Assembly: GCA_949318235.1 (NCBI GenBank)
Contig: OX439135.1
Coordinates: forward strand, 22,481,457 to 22,545,456
Length of the DNA stretch: 64,000 nt
Direction of reading: 5' to 3'
Source: Ecdyonurus torrentis
Taxonomy: Eukaryota > Arthropoda > Insecta > Ephemeroptera > Heptageniidae
This document shows, piece by piece, positions 1 to 23,595 of the stretch. Under the pieces are notes generated by a model. The model saw nothing but the letters and a program-made list of their open reading frames with translations, searched no databases and had not been told where the DNA came from. The position numbers and the translations under genes are program-made. Position 1 is the stretch's first letter, and each line of letters opens with the position of its first letter.

Positions 1-305
1 ATATGTCCAGAATCGGTGTACCCAGTAAACCACAACTTTTTACATGTATGTATACATTGCAAGTACTTTTCCGATGCAATATTAAGAATGCACTCCCCAG
101 CTCACGTGACGTCACTGCGTTATACTGACGTTCTTGTATTGGACAAGTACTTGCAATCTGCATGCGAAAAAAACTGGTTTACTGGGGAGTAGTTTTCTCT
201 AAAATCGGGGGGGGGGGGGGGGGGAACGCATTTTACCCCTAAGCATAATGTTAAATTGGGACCTTTAGCTTCCCCCGCGCTCTAAACCGATAAGCTCCAT
301 AGCAA
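1..305 (+). repeat. Interspersed repeat J with a nested MITE (K)
   Basis: Segments 1-20 plus 187-305 match 45105-45258 and 45985-46140 (shared words AATCGGTGT, GTAGTTTTCTC, AATGTTAA, ATAAGCTCCAT). Here the repeat is split by a 166-bp element (21-186) with inverted ends CCCAGTAAACC / GGTTTACTGGG, which holds TGACGTCA at 107-114. Confidence 0.65.
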
Positions 306-1886
306 CTTATTCATATCACACTATATATTCATAACGAATAGTCCACCTAGTTGCAGCCCCCAAAATTAATAGGACTTTAGTAACTGGTAAAGCACACTAG
401 CCAATCAAATGTGGCGATTTAAAGACTTAATTTCCTATTCTTGACCGTTTCGTTGCGGAACTATGACTTGAGAAAACTAGTAGCATCTCACACTCCTCGT
501 AGGTTTAAAAAACTTATACTGCAGCACTGTTTCTACCCAGGGGGGGGGGGGGGGGGCAGAAAAGCTCACACAGTGCTATAAGTATGGTTTCATTTTTCTA
601 GTGAATGCCTGACATAAAACCTTTGGACGGACTAAGGGCCCTCAGTTATAAAAGATTTTGCATTCAGGTAAAGCACATATTATGTGGCAGCAAGCTGTGC
701 ACTTGAAGGAACTTTTGTCCGTGTTCCTTCTGTCTGTACATACAGATTTATATACGATGTTACCACCATAAAAAAATGTATTGAGATCACAATCCGCATT
801 AGATCTGATAAGTGAATGAATTCAAACTGTTTTCATAGATCTCCCCCCAAAAAAACAACTTAATTTTTATATACAGTATTTGCAATTCAGGTGATGCAGA
901 TATAATTAAAATAATTGTGTCCATGAAATCAGAATACATTTAGCTTATTCCATATATTATGTTCTTATTTGTAAACCAAATTTGAAAGTTGTGTGGATTT
1001 TGAATTTGATACCACTAGTACACACCTCCCTGATTCATACTTCTTTTTAGTAGCTGCATTATTTGCTTTTTGGTTACTTGCCAGATACGAGTAACAAAAT
1101 TCTTATACGAAATACTATAATAAGAAAAAGTCTCATAGAAGAGTTAGTAGTAATGAAATTACAAATCATAAAAGCTAAAAATAATAATAATAATAATAAC
1201 AATTAATAAAAAAATATATATATAAAAAAAACACTTCCGCTATAGTGTCTGGAAAATAAAATAAAATTTAGTATTGCATGATTTTCAAAACAACTAAAAA
1301 GACTACTGACAAGATTGATTTGCATAATGTTTTATTATTCTAAATTATTACCTTATTAGCAAGCAAACTTTACTTTATTTTAAAATGTTAGTTCCTTCTA
1401 ATATTGCTATTAATTCTTTTTTAAAAGCTGTCTATAAACTCTATTTTTCTTGCACCAAAAAATGTGCATTACTTTTGAATAACCAGTTGATCGCCCTTTT
1501 AATACTGTAGCAAAAAAAAACAGCATTTAAAAACAACATTTTTGTAACTTCAGAGTTATTAATATTCCTGCTACTATCTTTCAAATCTGCCGTTCCCTTT
1601 CAATAGTCCTCTTCACCTTTTTGCCCATTTTATATTTTTGCTATCATTCAGTGTTTGTAAATGTATATCCTCTACTATCTACAAGATTTACTTTGACATT
1701 CACTACTTGATTTGCTTTGATAGACAGATATGCTACTATTTTTTTTTTTTTTTTTTTATGTTGATTTTTTTTTTCCTTAAGTAGAGGCAAAATTTAACTT
1801 TTATTCAAAATGCGCTATGCCGTGTGATTTCCCCCCCCCCCCCCCTTAAAATTAAATACTTATATCATAATAAAAGGAACAATATT

Positions 1887-2190
1887 CAGGCTCAGACTGG
1901 CAATAAGAGTAAGTCCGTGAAAGCCGATGTGGTCTTCTTTGTTTGGAGGCCCCTAAGACCCTAAAATGGGCGTAACCAGGGTGTTATGCCCCCTTTTGTA
2001 GCCCCCTAGAGGTTGTTACAGTCAACCGGGGTGACATTGAAAGCCAATCACGGACATGCTTTCAAAGTGCTCTGTGTCTAATGAGATAGGGAAAAGTTAA
2101 AGCTTGCACATGATTGGAGTTTCAATTTCACCCCGGTTGACTGTACCCCTCTTTCACGGACGTGGCCCCTTGAAAGCCAGTTCGACCCTG
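1887..2190. mobile_element. hAT-type MITE C copy 1 with nested MITE B
   Basis: Ends CAGGCTCAGACTGGC / GCCAGTTCGACCCTG are inverted, with flanking 8-bp repeats ACAATATT and ACAATACT (7 of 8). The interior is broken by MITE B at 2019-2143. Confidence 0.8.
2019..2143. mobile_element. TA-flanked MITE B copy 1 (nested)
   Basis: Inverted ends CAGTCAACCGGGGTGA / TCACCCCGGTTGACTG with TA on each side (2017-2018, 2144-2145), typical of Tc1/mariner-type insertion. Confidence 0.85.
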
Positions 2191-2983
2191 ACAATACTTA
2201 ATGAATTTTGACGTAAAAAGTTCAAAATACATAAATAGGTGTAGTATATTAAAAAATTTCTGACTTTAATGCTTTTTTTTTTTTTTTTTTTTTTTGTAGA
2301 CAAAAAAAAAAAAGAAAAAAAAAAGGTTAAGAACTTGGTCATGAAATGCTAAAAAGATAGGAAATTATAATACTCTAAGAAGCTGAACAAGCTTGTGACA
2401 CAGTGATATGCATGCTGCATGGTTTTGAGTGCTAGAGATCATGAAATTACTATTTAAAGGGTATGCTTTTTTTTCTTTTTTTTTTTACCTCATGTCTAAA
2501 GTTAAAATTATTTGATATTGTTCATAACGGTTTGTATATGGTTTCAATATAGTATTATACCATACTTATATTTTTTTCTTCTTGAAATCGTTTGATTTGT
2601 AATTTTAAAAAATAGTATTTATTTGTATTTATTAAAATTTTTAATACACAAAAAGTAGAAATTTCTTTTAACAAAGGTGTGGTGTGGCACAGTATGCCAT
2701 GTATTAATATAAAATTAATGGGAGTCCGTAGTAGTACAATAACGATATGCTCACAATAGACATCACGTAATTAGTTTTTCTTATGGAAATTAATAAGACT
2801 GTGACAGTGATGTCACAACTCCTAGTGACCCAAGGGTTGCCCATTGTAACTGTCATTACCATTCCCCACCAATCAACAATAAATAAGCTCCATTACAAAA
2901 TTGTCTTATTTAGATAGACTTCAAATAACTTTTTTTTTTTTTTTAAAGTATTGTATGGGTCATAAATAATTTCATACCTTATA

Positions 2984-3146
2984 GACTAATAAAAGAACAA
3001 CTATTTTGAAGCCAACTGTAAGCGATTTCGGTCACATCCGCTTCCGTTTGTACTTCCCACTCAAGTGCAGTACATCAAAACGGAAGCGGATGTGAGTGAA
3101 ATCGCTAATATTTGGCGTCATCATAACACTTATTCCTTTATTAGTC
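2984..3146. mobile_element. Palindromic MITE family A, copy 1
   Basis: Ends GACTAATAAAAGAACAA / TTATTCCTTTATTAGTC; inner arms carry ACATCCGCTTCCG and its complement CGGAAGCGGATGT. Other copies are at 18876-19033, 29255-29411, 46357-46527 and 59448-59995. Confidence 0.8.
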
Positions 3147-3220
3147 AATACTAAACTGTAAAATACTAATATGACTACGATTTATTAGTGTACATACGAT
3201 CTACTAGCAAATAGTACTAA

Positions 3221-3328
3221 CAGGCTCGAACTGGCCGTAACTAGGGTGTTACGCCCCCTTTGTGGCCCCTAAAGAGGGTGTTACACCCCTTATGCAGACG
3301 AGGCCCCTTGATTGCCAGTCCGACCCTG
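3221..3328. mobile_element. hAT-type MITE C copy 2 (108 bp)
   Basis: Ends CAGGCTCGAACTGGC / GCCAGTCCGACCCTG with a perfect 8-bp target duplication AGTACTAA (3213-3220 and 3329-3336). Confidence 0.88.
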
Positions 3329-3606
3329 AGTACTAAATAAAAAATAATAATAATAAATACTGTGTACATTTTGTAATTGTAAACAGTAAAAGGTGCAAGT
3401 AAATAATGTAAATTGTTTACTATACAAAGATGCTGATGAGAGATAGCAATAGCATCTTATCAAAAATTAAATATCAAAATTATTTATAGTATGTATCATA
3501 GGCGTAGTTTTTGTTTTACTTTTTTTTTTGTTCTAGTATTTATTTTAGACATATATAAAAACTATGAACAATATAATTTTTTGGAATTCATGTACTTTTA
3601 CTTTAT

Positions 3607-3721
3607 GGGTGCGATTCATAAAGGCTCTTAAACTGGATTAGCAACAAAACTGTTTTAAAATTCCTTAAACTGGTTTAGGGACCTCACTAAACTAGTTTAA
3701 GAGCCTTTATGAATCGCACCC
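3607..3721. mobile_element. Short palindromic TIR element (115 bp)
   Basis: About 30-bp inverted ends starting GGGTGCGATTCATAAAGGC with one mismatch, flanked by TAT. Non-coding. Confidence 0.8.
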
Positions 3722-4138
3722 TATATTTATTATTTATTAATTAACTTGTTTTTTATAGGAATAATTAATATTTAATCACACAATTAAATTGTTAACTATA
3801 TATCAACATATTATAAAACATGATAGAAAATTTCTAAATAAAATAAATTGAGCTTATTAATTTTTTTTTTTTTTTTTTTTTTTACGGAACGTAGAAAAAT
3901 TTTAATTGATTAAAAGCACATCAAGAAAATACGTCAGTATTTTTAGTACATGGTGACAGTAATACTATCTTTAGGTTAAATAAATCATAATTTCTCGTAT
4001 TGCCTCATGCCTGTATTGATTGTGAGCAGTGAGTGCAATATAATATGTCATTAAATCTTATAAAAATGATAACGATGATCTATATAGGTGCGCCAATCAT
4101 TCGCCGGAAGCCAGTATAATTAAAATTACCTGCGTATT

Positions 4139-4179
<41 letters not shown>

Positions 4180-4189
4180 CAATTTTTAT

Positions 4190-4221
<32 letters not shown>

Positions 4222-4429
4222 GTGCTGGAAAAAATAATTTAAAAATGAAAAACAGGATTTGAACTACAACATTTTATTTCAAGTTTTTTGATAGTCTGCC
4301 CGATTGTAGTGGTAATAAAATTACATCTTCATTAAAATTTACAAATATGTAAGTGTGCATATTATATAAGTTGGTATTTAATCTTTAGAATTAAAAGTGT
4401 AAACGTAATCTTTTGCATCGTAATTCTGT

Positions 4430-4792
4430 GTAAACTAGCCGTTTTCTGTCGCTTTGACGAGTCGCTTCTGTATCGCTTCGTGTCGCTTGAAGAAACTTTA
4501 TAATTTAAATATCTCGCGCTCGTGTAAAAATAGACATCTGAGCATCGTTTAATTACCAACAAAATAAAATTTTCGTACTTTTAGTTTCATCATAATTTAG
4601 CCTAATAATTACATTAAAAATTAAGTAAATATACTTAAAAGTGAAAATAATTTATCATATTATTTATCTGTGTTATAATATTACACGATATTTAGTAAAT
4701 ATGTGAATTAAAATATTAAAAATGTTACTAAAATTTACTTGAAAAAATTTATAAAGTTGGTATTATGAAAACCATTGTTGTATGAAGAAAAT
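4430..4792 (+). promoter_or_regulatory. Probable promoter / 5' UTR region of the PP1 gene
   Basis: Bases about 4438-4530 are clearly less AT-rich than their surroundings and contain several TCGCTT-type repeats, followed by an AT-rich leader reaching ATG 4793. There is no splice acceptor just before the ATG, so exon 1 probably includes contiguous 5' UTR. The transcription start is not identifiable. This is an inference from position and composition only. Confidence 0.35.
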
Positions 4793-14981
<10,189 letters not shown>

Positions 14982-15016
14982 ATTTTATTTTTTTATTATG
15001 TATTATTATTATTATT

Positions 15017-15100
15017 AATAAAATTATTATTTTATCATTTTTTTGTGAAAATTGAAATGGGATACATTAATAGTTTGTATGAAAGCATAACAAAAATAAA
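15017..15100 (+). terminator. Candidate polyadenylation signals of the PP1 gene
   Basis: AATAAA occurs at 15017-15022 and 15095-15100, 36 and 114 bases after the stop codon. The 3' flank is so AT-rich that further chance matches exist downstream, so a longer 3' UTR is possible. Confidence 0.4.
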
Positions 15101-15312
15101 TGTTTTGTAAATACTTATAGTGCTTTTGTGCAATCTAAATTGACAAACAAAGAGTAACTTCTTCAATTTTCAAGAACAATTTAATTTCTTTTCTTTTTTT
15201 TATTATTTTGCACTTTCATCACATTTTTTTAGTTGTGTTATTTTGTTAATACTATAATAATCAAACAGTTTTTTTTTTTTTTTTTTTTGCTGATTTTCTT
15301 TTCTTTTTTTAA

Positions 15313-15614
15313 AGGCACAGAACATGTTGTACAAAAAACTTGCCGAATATCCTAACACACCTAAATATCAACGTTGATTTGACCAGAGTCATTGATTTCT
15401 AATTTATTTTCCCTTCACAAAAAGACCAATGTTGACATTGACGTCACAGCTTGCTTGTTTTACGTGCGAATAAACCACTGAGCTGTGACGTCAGAGTCAG
15501 TATCTGCCATTTCTTGAATGTAAAATAAATTAGAAATCGATGACTGGTCAAATCAACGTTGATATTTAGGTATGTTAGGATATTAGATATGTTTTTTGTT
15601 CAACAAAAATGCCT
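15313..15614. mobile_element. TTAA-flanked MITE H, copy 1
   Basis: TTAA at 15309-15312 and 15615-15618. Inverted arms with AAATATCAACGTTGATTTGACC and its complement, and TGACGTCA at 15439-15446 and 15486-15493. A second copy lies at 50521-51130. Confidence 0.85.
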
Positions 15615-15618
15615 TTAA

Positions 15619-15655
<37 letters not shown>

Positions 15656-16640
15656 TTTATTTCCAAGAAAGTGTTTAGCAATTTGATTATTTTTTGAGAA
15701 ATGTCAACAATTTAAAAGATCACCTGAGAGCTTTTAGAAAAAAAAAATGCAGAAATAGTTTTTTTTTTTTTTTTTTTTTTTTTAATTAGAAGTTCTTTTA
15801 AAAAAAATGTTTGGTTCTTATTTGGTTCTTTATTTATTTACTATTATTATTATTATTTTTTTTTTAATCACTCTTTCCCTCAAACCCTTGCCTTAAAACA
15901 TCCTTTACCCAACCCCTGTATAGCTTAACCTTTGAAAGTTCAAAATGTTAAAAGATATCATGAAGTCATAACTGAAAGAAAAATTATGAACCTTTATTTT
16001 ACATTTTATTAGCTTTTAATTTAATTTCGCAGATATATAAATCCTATATTATAAAGAGAAGTCATGCATAATATTAATTTTAAATATTAACAACAATAAC
16101 AAAACTATTTTTAGATGCACCCAAAAAAAATAATAATAATAAAGCAAAAAAAAAAAATGTGTCAATTATGGCTTTAAAAATAAAATAATATATTGAAAAA
16201 AAAAATTGTTCTGAAAAAAAACACAAATAATAACTCCCTTTCAAAAATACAAAATATTGTCAAAGTTGTGAAAAAAAAAATGAAAAAAATATTTCTTAGA
16301 TATGTAAGCAAATTTTTAAAAATATATAAAAATAATAAAAAAAAAAAACAATGAAAAATGATAACAATATTTTACAATTAATAAAAATTTTATGATAAAA
16401 AATTGTTATTAATATGTATTATCATGTAGTTGTATAATTACTATAAAAAAAAGCATTTTTTTTAAATTGAAGGCATGTAATAAACCCCCTCCCCGCTACC
16501 CTGAAATGATTTTGTGCATTAAAATATATTGCATTTTTTTTCCCTGTCCTGCTTTCCTGCATTTAAAAGTTGTGTAACAGTAAAAATTATTATTAGTATT
16601 ACTATTAAGAGCAAATTCAATAATGTGACCTAATGTATGT

Positions 16641-16792
16641 ACGGTAAAACCTTGTTATAACGAAATTCAAGGGACCTCGGGAATGGCTACTTTGTAATAA
16701 CGGGGTTTCCCTATGCCTTTACATGTAAATTTCATTGGGACCGGCGAAATACTTCGCTATAATGAAATTACGCTATATATAGGTTTTACTAT
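16641..16792. mobile_element. Short TIR element
   Basis: Ends ACGGTAAAACCT / AGGTTTTACTAT are inverted, with inner TTATAACGAAATT and AATTACGCTATA-type sequence, resembling a widespread invertebrate MITE pattern. Confidence 0.65.
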
Positions 16793-18875
16793 AGATAACT
16801 TATGAAATCCAAAGAGGATTCCTGCTGACAAGTACTGGTCAGCTGGAGACGTGTATTGCAGGATCAAATGGGCAACAAAATATAACTTCCAGGATAAAAT
16901 AAAAAACAACAGAAAATTGTATAACAATATTCTCTTTGGCTTACCTAATCTATCAAAATATCTTAATGTGCCCTAAATAGGAATACCCCAATACCAATTA
17001 AAACCATACTCTACATGCCTAATTAAACTTATTTAAAAAAGAAACATGTAAAAAATATACTATTTTAATTTATATATAAGAAGAAAAAAAGGCTAAAAAA
17101 TAATATTTAAAGTAATTTTTATTAATAATAACATTGCCTTAGTTAGAATAAGGAATAGGAACACCAATTTATAATTTAAGACATAATTTATTTTTAAATT
17201 AAAGTAGTATATTTTTTTTAATGTATTTCTTTCTATAAAATGTTATATTTTTTTTATAGTAATTATACATTTTAAGCTACAAAATAAATACAAACCAAAT
17301 TAGGAAACAAAAAAACTATGTTTTATAATAATATAAAAAATAAATTCTTGTAAAAAAAATATATTGTACAGGATAATATTTAAAAAAAAAAGTATATTAC
17401 AATAATATAATAATAATATAATATATTAATAATAATAATAAAAGAAATAGTAGGTTAGTTAAAAGAAAGGCACTTGGTATGAAAGTTACAATTTCTTTGT
17501 TGTTTAAAGTTATTAATACACCCCCTTTCTGTTAATTAAATATGGTCTTATATAAAGTGTCAAATTTGAATGATTTGTCCACATTTTTGTTATACTGATT
17601 TTCCGTGACTTCATAACTTAAAATAAAAATAATAATAAATAAAAATATATCTGGTAAAATTAGAAAAAAAAAAAAAAGGAGAGAGTTACCTTATTAAAGA
17701 ATTAAAGGACAGGGTTAAGAAAAAACGTGAATGAAGGTTAGATTGAATTTCTTTCTATTGTGTAAGCTTTGTTATGAGCCCTGCTTTACTTTTTTTAAGT
17801 ACTTTAATTGACAAAGTTTTTTTTTTTTTCTTTTTACTGATTCTAGCAAAAAACTAAATTCTAATAATGTACATCGTAAAAATGTTAAATTTGACACTTT
17901 ATATCTGTCTTTCAAACATGCAGCTTTGAAAGTGTTAACTTTCAAAAAAATGTTTAAAAAAACACAACATATTTCTCCTTTTACTTTGTAAATAGACTTG
18001 CAATTAATTGGTATATTAGCAAAATAAAAAATGTTAACAATTTTAAAAACCAAGTTAGAAATTCAATTTTAAAAAAATAAAAAAAAAAAAAATCAAGAAA
18101 TATTTAATTTTAGGAAAAACTCTTCAAATTTTAAAATTTATTAAGCCTTTAAAAAATTGACTCTTTTCAAAACTATACTATGATTAAAAAAAATCTATTT
18201 AAAACTCTTGTCTTTCTAATCAATCCTTAATATAAAAAAAAATACAATTGAAAAAAAAAAACGAATTATAATATTAATTATAAATACTAATATTTAATGT
18301 TTAAAAAAAACTATTAATAATTTGTTAGTTCCTGCCTATTTAAAAGTTATTTATTTTCTTTGCATGTATGGAAAAAAAATGAAATAAAATAATAACTGGT
18401 ATGAATGTTTGAAAAAAAAAAAGCACATGACAAAAAAAAATGTAATGTATGTAGTTGAAAAATTATAGACAAAAATTATAGAAGATTAATAATAATATAA
18501 TAAAAAAAAAACTACTAGAGTATTTTTCTGCAGAAAATAATATTTATTTATTATTTTCTGTCCATAATAACCATGATTTATCAGTATTTTTTATACTGAT
18601 AAAAAAGGGTCCAGCTTTATTTTTTTTGTTTTAAATTTTTTTTTATATTGCTTTAAATAAAAAAAATGCTCTTTAACTTCTTGTGAAATTTATTTTGCAT
18701 TTTTGTGACAATGTTTTTTTATGTTTTGTAATATATATTAATGTTGAGTTTTAAAGTTTTCTTTGCATTGGTTTAATTATTTTTTAATGTAGATGTGTGA
18801 ATATTTAAAATAAAATTAGTTTCTTGCATAATATAACTTTTTTTTATTGCATATTTTTATATCTGATAATTAAAT

Positions 18876-19033
18876 TTGACTACAGAACACAACTGAGGCT
18901 GATTCTTAGCAATTTCACTCACATCTGCTTCCGTTTCGACGTACTGTGTATGCGTAGTAAGTAGAAACAGAAGAGGATGTGAGTGAAAACGCTTCAAGTC
19001 GACCTCAAAACAGTTGTTCCGTTATTAGTCAAA
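18876..19033. mobile_element. Palindromic MITE family A, copy 2
   Basis: CACATCTGCTTCCGTTTCGACGTACTG and its diverged inverted partner, ending CAAAACAGTTGTTCCGTTATTAGTC. Confidence 0.75.
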
Positions 19034-19522
19034 AGTCGATTTTTTTTCTTCAACTTTTAATTTCTGAAAAAGAATATTAATATTTTTTTTTCCCCTGGTA
19101 TTAATTCAAATACATAATTTTTAAATGAATTTTAAAAACTTGATGCACACTCAAAAATGCTTATAACAAAATTATTATGTTATAATAAGCATTGATGACT
19201 ATAGTATATTTATTTTTAAAAACTCTGCACAACATTTTTTTTTTAATTATTATTTTGAATGACTAAAAAATGTTGAGCTAATTTAGAAAATGCAATAAAA
19301 AATATGCTAGTGCTGAATTTTATCTAAATATTAATACAGGTATTAAAAAAAAGGTAATTTCTTGCATTGTTTCCAAGATATTTCTATTGTTTCTAGAACA
19401 TAGACCAAATATTTTCACCATTATGTTGGTGACTAATTCATTGACCAGCACATGAAAAATCATTTTCAATCAAAACTTTAGAATGAGCTTCTATCAATCT
19501 GTAATAGAAATTGAGAAAAGTA

Positions 19523-19802
19523 CAGTTTCAGACAAATGAAAGGTAACCATTTAAACATATTGCTATTTTGCACGCCTCCAATTTTATGTGGAAACAATAT
19601 TGTTGTGTGATATTATCGTGTTTTGATGCGCCCTCATGCGTAGCGTTATCTATCAGGCAATTAAGTGAGCTGCTTTAGTCAGCAAGGCAAACATGCCTTG
19701 TGATGCATGTGAATATAACGTAATAATATAGTTTTCACATAAGCTTGAGGCGCGCAAAAAAGCAGCAAGGATAAACAGTTATCTTTCATTTGTCTGAAAC
19801 TG
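19523..19802. mobile_element. TA-flanked MITE (280 bp)
   Basis: Inverted ends CAGTTTCAGACAAATGAAAG / CTTTCATTTGTCTGAAACTG with TA on both sides (19521-19522, 19803-19804). Confidence 0.9.
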
Positions 19803-21021
19803 TACAAACTTTTCAAAAGCCGTTATAGTTTTGAAATTTCATTTTTCCTATGCTGGACAAAGTATTTACTTGCACCAAAATGGCTACTGAGTTCTTTTGA
19901 TACAAAATAATGTTAGTAAAATACATTAACAATAATATACCAATGCCTTTAAAACTTCTGTTAAATTTTTTATGTTGAAATTAGTGAAAAATTTCATTGT
20001 TTTTTTCTTCTATTTTGACAATGCTTTTATTGTGTTATTTATTTTTTTGTGAAACAATAATATTCGTCCATTAGTTTTAATTTAATGACTTTTTGTCTCA
20101 AAGTTAATTATATCCTTGTTGAGTGATTTTTTTCTATATATTATTAATTTATTTTCAAAGAGATATTTTCATATTATGACAAATTAATTTAAGTAAATTA
20201 TAAATTCAATTTTACAAAAAGTTGTTAGAAAAATACGGTTAATTTTTCAAAGTATTAAAACTTTTTAATTATTTTTGTTTAACGGGTCCAATATCTATAT
20301 ATTTTGATCATATATTGTTATTTAAGTAAAGATTACTGAATCAGCTACCTCTGATAAATTTAAATGTCAGGCTAGGTTGAAAGAAGAGTGAGAAAAAAAT
20401 TTCAAATTATTATTATTTTTAATACGGTTGCATTTTATAAATTTTACATACATATCTGGGTTCCCTTAATCCTTAGGTATTAGGTATCATGCTGTTTTAA
20501 CATAACTTTGCAACAAATCTAGTTGAAAATTTTTAATCAGTGATATGATAAAAAAATTAAAATTTAAGATAATAATAAGGAAAAAGGAGGTATAAAGTGA
20601 TAAGAGAGTACGTAGATTACTAGGTGTTTATTTCGTATTTTATTGACATAATTTGACATCCTTTTGACATTTCTTTTATCTATTTAAAAAAAAAAAATCT
20701 AGCATACATCTCTGTTAGAAAATTTTATCCAGGGAATCTTTATTTTATTATTATTATTATTTTTAATCAATTCAACATGCTCTAACCTTTCTACCTACTA
20801 TTCTCTATTTTTATTTTATTTTAAAATTTTAAGAATATTTCAACCGCAATTTTTTTCCCTCGTTTATGTAATATATTTTAATCAGCTATATATAATAGCC
20901 ATTGCTGTCTAATTGTGGAATTAATTCCATATTTACAGAACATCTTGAAGGTGGGAAATTTTGCGCTGATTTGGCTTAAAGTTTTAACGACAGTAAAGAC
21001 TGGTTTTTGTTGCATAGGAAC

Positions 21022-21332
21022 TATAGGGCTTGTGCACATGACGTCATAATAAATGCACTTCGATGCCATAATTGAGCAACGATTAACATTGCTTAGCATA
21101 GGACAAACGTGGGTTTTTGCTAATTTCTTTGGAAAATAAGTATTTTTTTTTTGTCATTCTTTTTATTGCATACTTGAAAACCTAACTCAACTTGTTAATA
21201 GCATCAATTCTATCAAAAAAAAATTGCTAAGTATTTTTAAACTGGCAAAATCTGTCATTTTTCCATACCGGCCCATGTTATTTAGTACTCACTTATGGTG
21301 TTGACTTTAATATGAATGCAACCACCCTTTAG
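21022..21332 (-). mobile_element. MITE family D, copy 2
   Basis: Reverse orientation; TGACGTCA at 21039-21046, ATTGCTTAGCATAGGACAAA, and the end CCACCCTTTA. Confidence 0.75.
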
Positions 21333-23200
21333 CATAAGATAGATCCAGATATGTAAAAATTAAAGATTAAACCTTTTTCTATTGCAAATTAGTGAAATTT
21401 TACATTAATCTCTTTTTTGTAACTTCTGATGGTAATGGGTCACGATTTTTTTTTTTTTTTTCTTAGGTAGTTGTTACTATTGACTTTTAAATGACAGCCA
21501 CAAAGCAAGGGGTCATAGCGTCATAGCTACTCGTTTTTGCAGATGTAAAAGCCATCTAATGATAACCCTTTTATGAAGTATAAAATTTGTTAAAATAATT
21601 AATGAAAATGTCTCTAGATAAAAATATCTATATTATTTCCTTTTTTCTATGTTGATATTTTATATGTTAAAAAAAATAATTTATTATAAATTTAATTAAA
21701 TATTAAAAATGCACAAGAGAATACTAATGAGATGCAAAAATAAATCATTCATATTGTATTAATTAACACAAGCTTTTTATGTTAATGATGTATTATTAAT
21801 AATATATGTTAATTGCAATAATGTTAATAAAAAGAGTTTTTAATTTATGTATTATATCTCTGTAAAATATTTTTTTCTCTCTCTTTTTTCTTTTCTTGTC
21901 ATCTTTTTAGTGAAATAAAACTTCTTTTTTTTTGGGAAGCTACCAAAATTGTGTGTCTTTTATTTCATTTGATCCACATTTGTTTGTTTGATTTTGACAT
22001 CTTTTCATGGCTAGAGTTGAGGTGCTGTGGAGGTTTCTGGTGTGCTTTGAGTTTTTGCTCACTCAAGAAATCAACAGAAGGCTCTTGCAAAAGAATTTTT
22101 AGGGTAAAGAATAAACGAACTGAGTGGCCAACAATACTAACAAAGTGCTAGCAGACGACTTTGTGTTCCTGTCTTGATTTAACTTTTTTTTTTTTTTAAT
22201 GGAGAAATGAAGCAGATATAGCTCAACTTTGCACATTGTTTATGCTAGAATATTTGGTTCTAAATCCTAATTTACTATACAAATGAGAGAATCTTCACTT
22301 TTAATTTTCAATTCAACGTGCTCTTATCTCTACCTACTATTTTTTTCTATGGCAATTTTAAAGTATCATGTATCAACTACCTTTTTTTTTTTTTTTTTTT
22401 TTTATACATTATACTTTTTACATAGTTACATACATACCTATACATATCATGACACTACAGTATAGTCCCTTTCTGAGTAAGCCAACAACATACATGGTGT
22501 TTATCCTGACCCAGTGATAGACCTCCACAACTTCCTATCCTGGCATATTTCTCTTGCTTCCATTAGATTCATACACTTTCTTTTGCATAGTTAAAAATTA
22601 AAAATAGTTTTTATAGTAAATGAAATTTAAACCACTTCAGTTTGAATATCAAAGTAAATAATAGGGAAAAACCAAAAACAATTTACCTTAAATAGTTACT
22701 TAATAAAAGATTTAAGAGGGCCTCCAGAGGTAATAGTAAAGAATGATTTCACTTTGCTGAAATATTCTGTGATGTTTTAGGAATTTGCTCTTCTGTTAAA
22801 ACAAAATGATAGTTGAGTGTTGAGTACACTATTACTAGTGAAAAAAGAAAAACTGAAATCAATCTCAGAAGATTTCAGATAAATAAATCTAATTAATTAA
22901 CCACAATCTGCTTTTTCCTAATTTTGTATAATATATGCTAATAAAATAAATATAGTTTTTCTTTTTCTGCTGTCTCTAACACACTATAAACTACATTTTG
23001 TTGAATTTGTTGGCTTAGAGTGTAAACCTATAAGCTTGTATATAAAAAAAAAATAATAATAAAAATAAAAATAAAATCTATTTTGAACCGTATCTCTTCT
23101 TTATAATATGTAATCCCATCCCATCCCATCCTTTTTTTTTTTTTTTTTTTTTTTATGCAAGGTTTACGATCTAAGTAAATGATTTCAATAACAAGTAGCC

Positions 23201-23512
23201 TATAGGATGTGTACGCATGACGTCATTCTGAGTGCTTTTCGATGCTCTGCTTGAGCAATGAATAACATTGCTCAGCATAGGACAAACGTAGTTATTGGCT
23301 ATTTTCTTTGGAAAATTAGCTATTTATTTGGTCATTATTATTTTTCTTGCATACTTGAGGTACGAATTCAACCTCTTAACAGCATCATTGCTCTCAAAAA
23401 AATTGCAAAGTATTTATAAACTGGCAAAATGTGCCATTTTCCTATACCAACCAATGTTATTTAGTACTCACTTGTGACGTCGACTTTAACATGAATGAAA
23501 CCACCCTCTCTA
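23201..23512 (-). mobile_element. MITE family D, copy 3, next to the SLC46-type gene
   Basis: Reverse orientation; TGACGTCA at 23218-23225 and ATTGCTCAGCATAGGACAAA. It ends 83 bp before the start codon at 23596, with only a poly(T) stretch and the splice acceptor between. Confidence 0.8.
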
Positions 23513-23595
23513 TATAGTCTCTATCTAGTTTTTTTTTTTTTTTTTTTTTTTTTTAAGTGACTAAAATTTTATTTTTCTCTCAATCTGTTGACAGA

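Larger units (their letters stand above)
1..4429. other. 5' flank: AT-rich, no gene seen
   Basis: No splice-supported coding sequence. It contains a repeat with a nested MITE (1-305), two hAT-type MITEs (1887-2190, 3221-3328), a palindromic element (2984-3146), a short TIR element (3607-3721), poly(G) runs near 209-224 and 541-556, and many poly(A/T) runs, including a 36-A / 32-T pair around 4142-4221. Confidence 0.7.
14982..23595. other. Intergenic / PP1 3' flank (8.6 kb)
   Basis: Very AT-rich with many poly(A/T) runs. It holds MITE H (15313-15614), a short TIR element (16641-16792), MITE A (18876-19033), a TA-flanked MITE (19523-19802) and two reverse copies of MITE D (21022-21332, 23201-23512). 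No gene recognised. A non-coding first exon of the SLC46-type gene should lie somewhere here. Confidence 0.7.

Noticed and set aside
4362..4562. 66-codon minus-strand ORF upstream of PP1
   Set aside because: No similarity, low complexity ends; the less AT-rich part is better explained as PP1 promoter or leader.
21951..22151. 66-codon ORF with less AT-rich composition, considered as a 5' exon of the SLC46-type gene
   Set aside because: No clear splice donor or family similarity; a non-coding first exon may exist but cannot be placed here from sequence alone.
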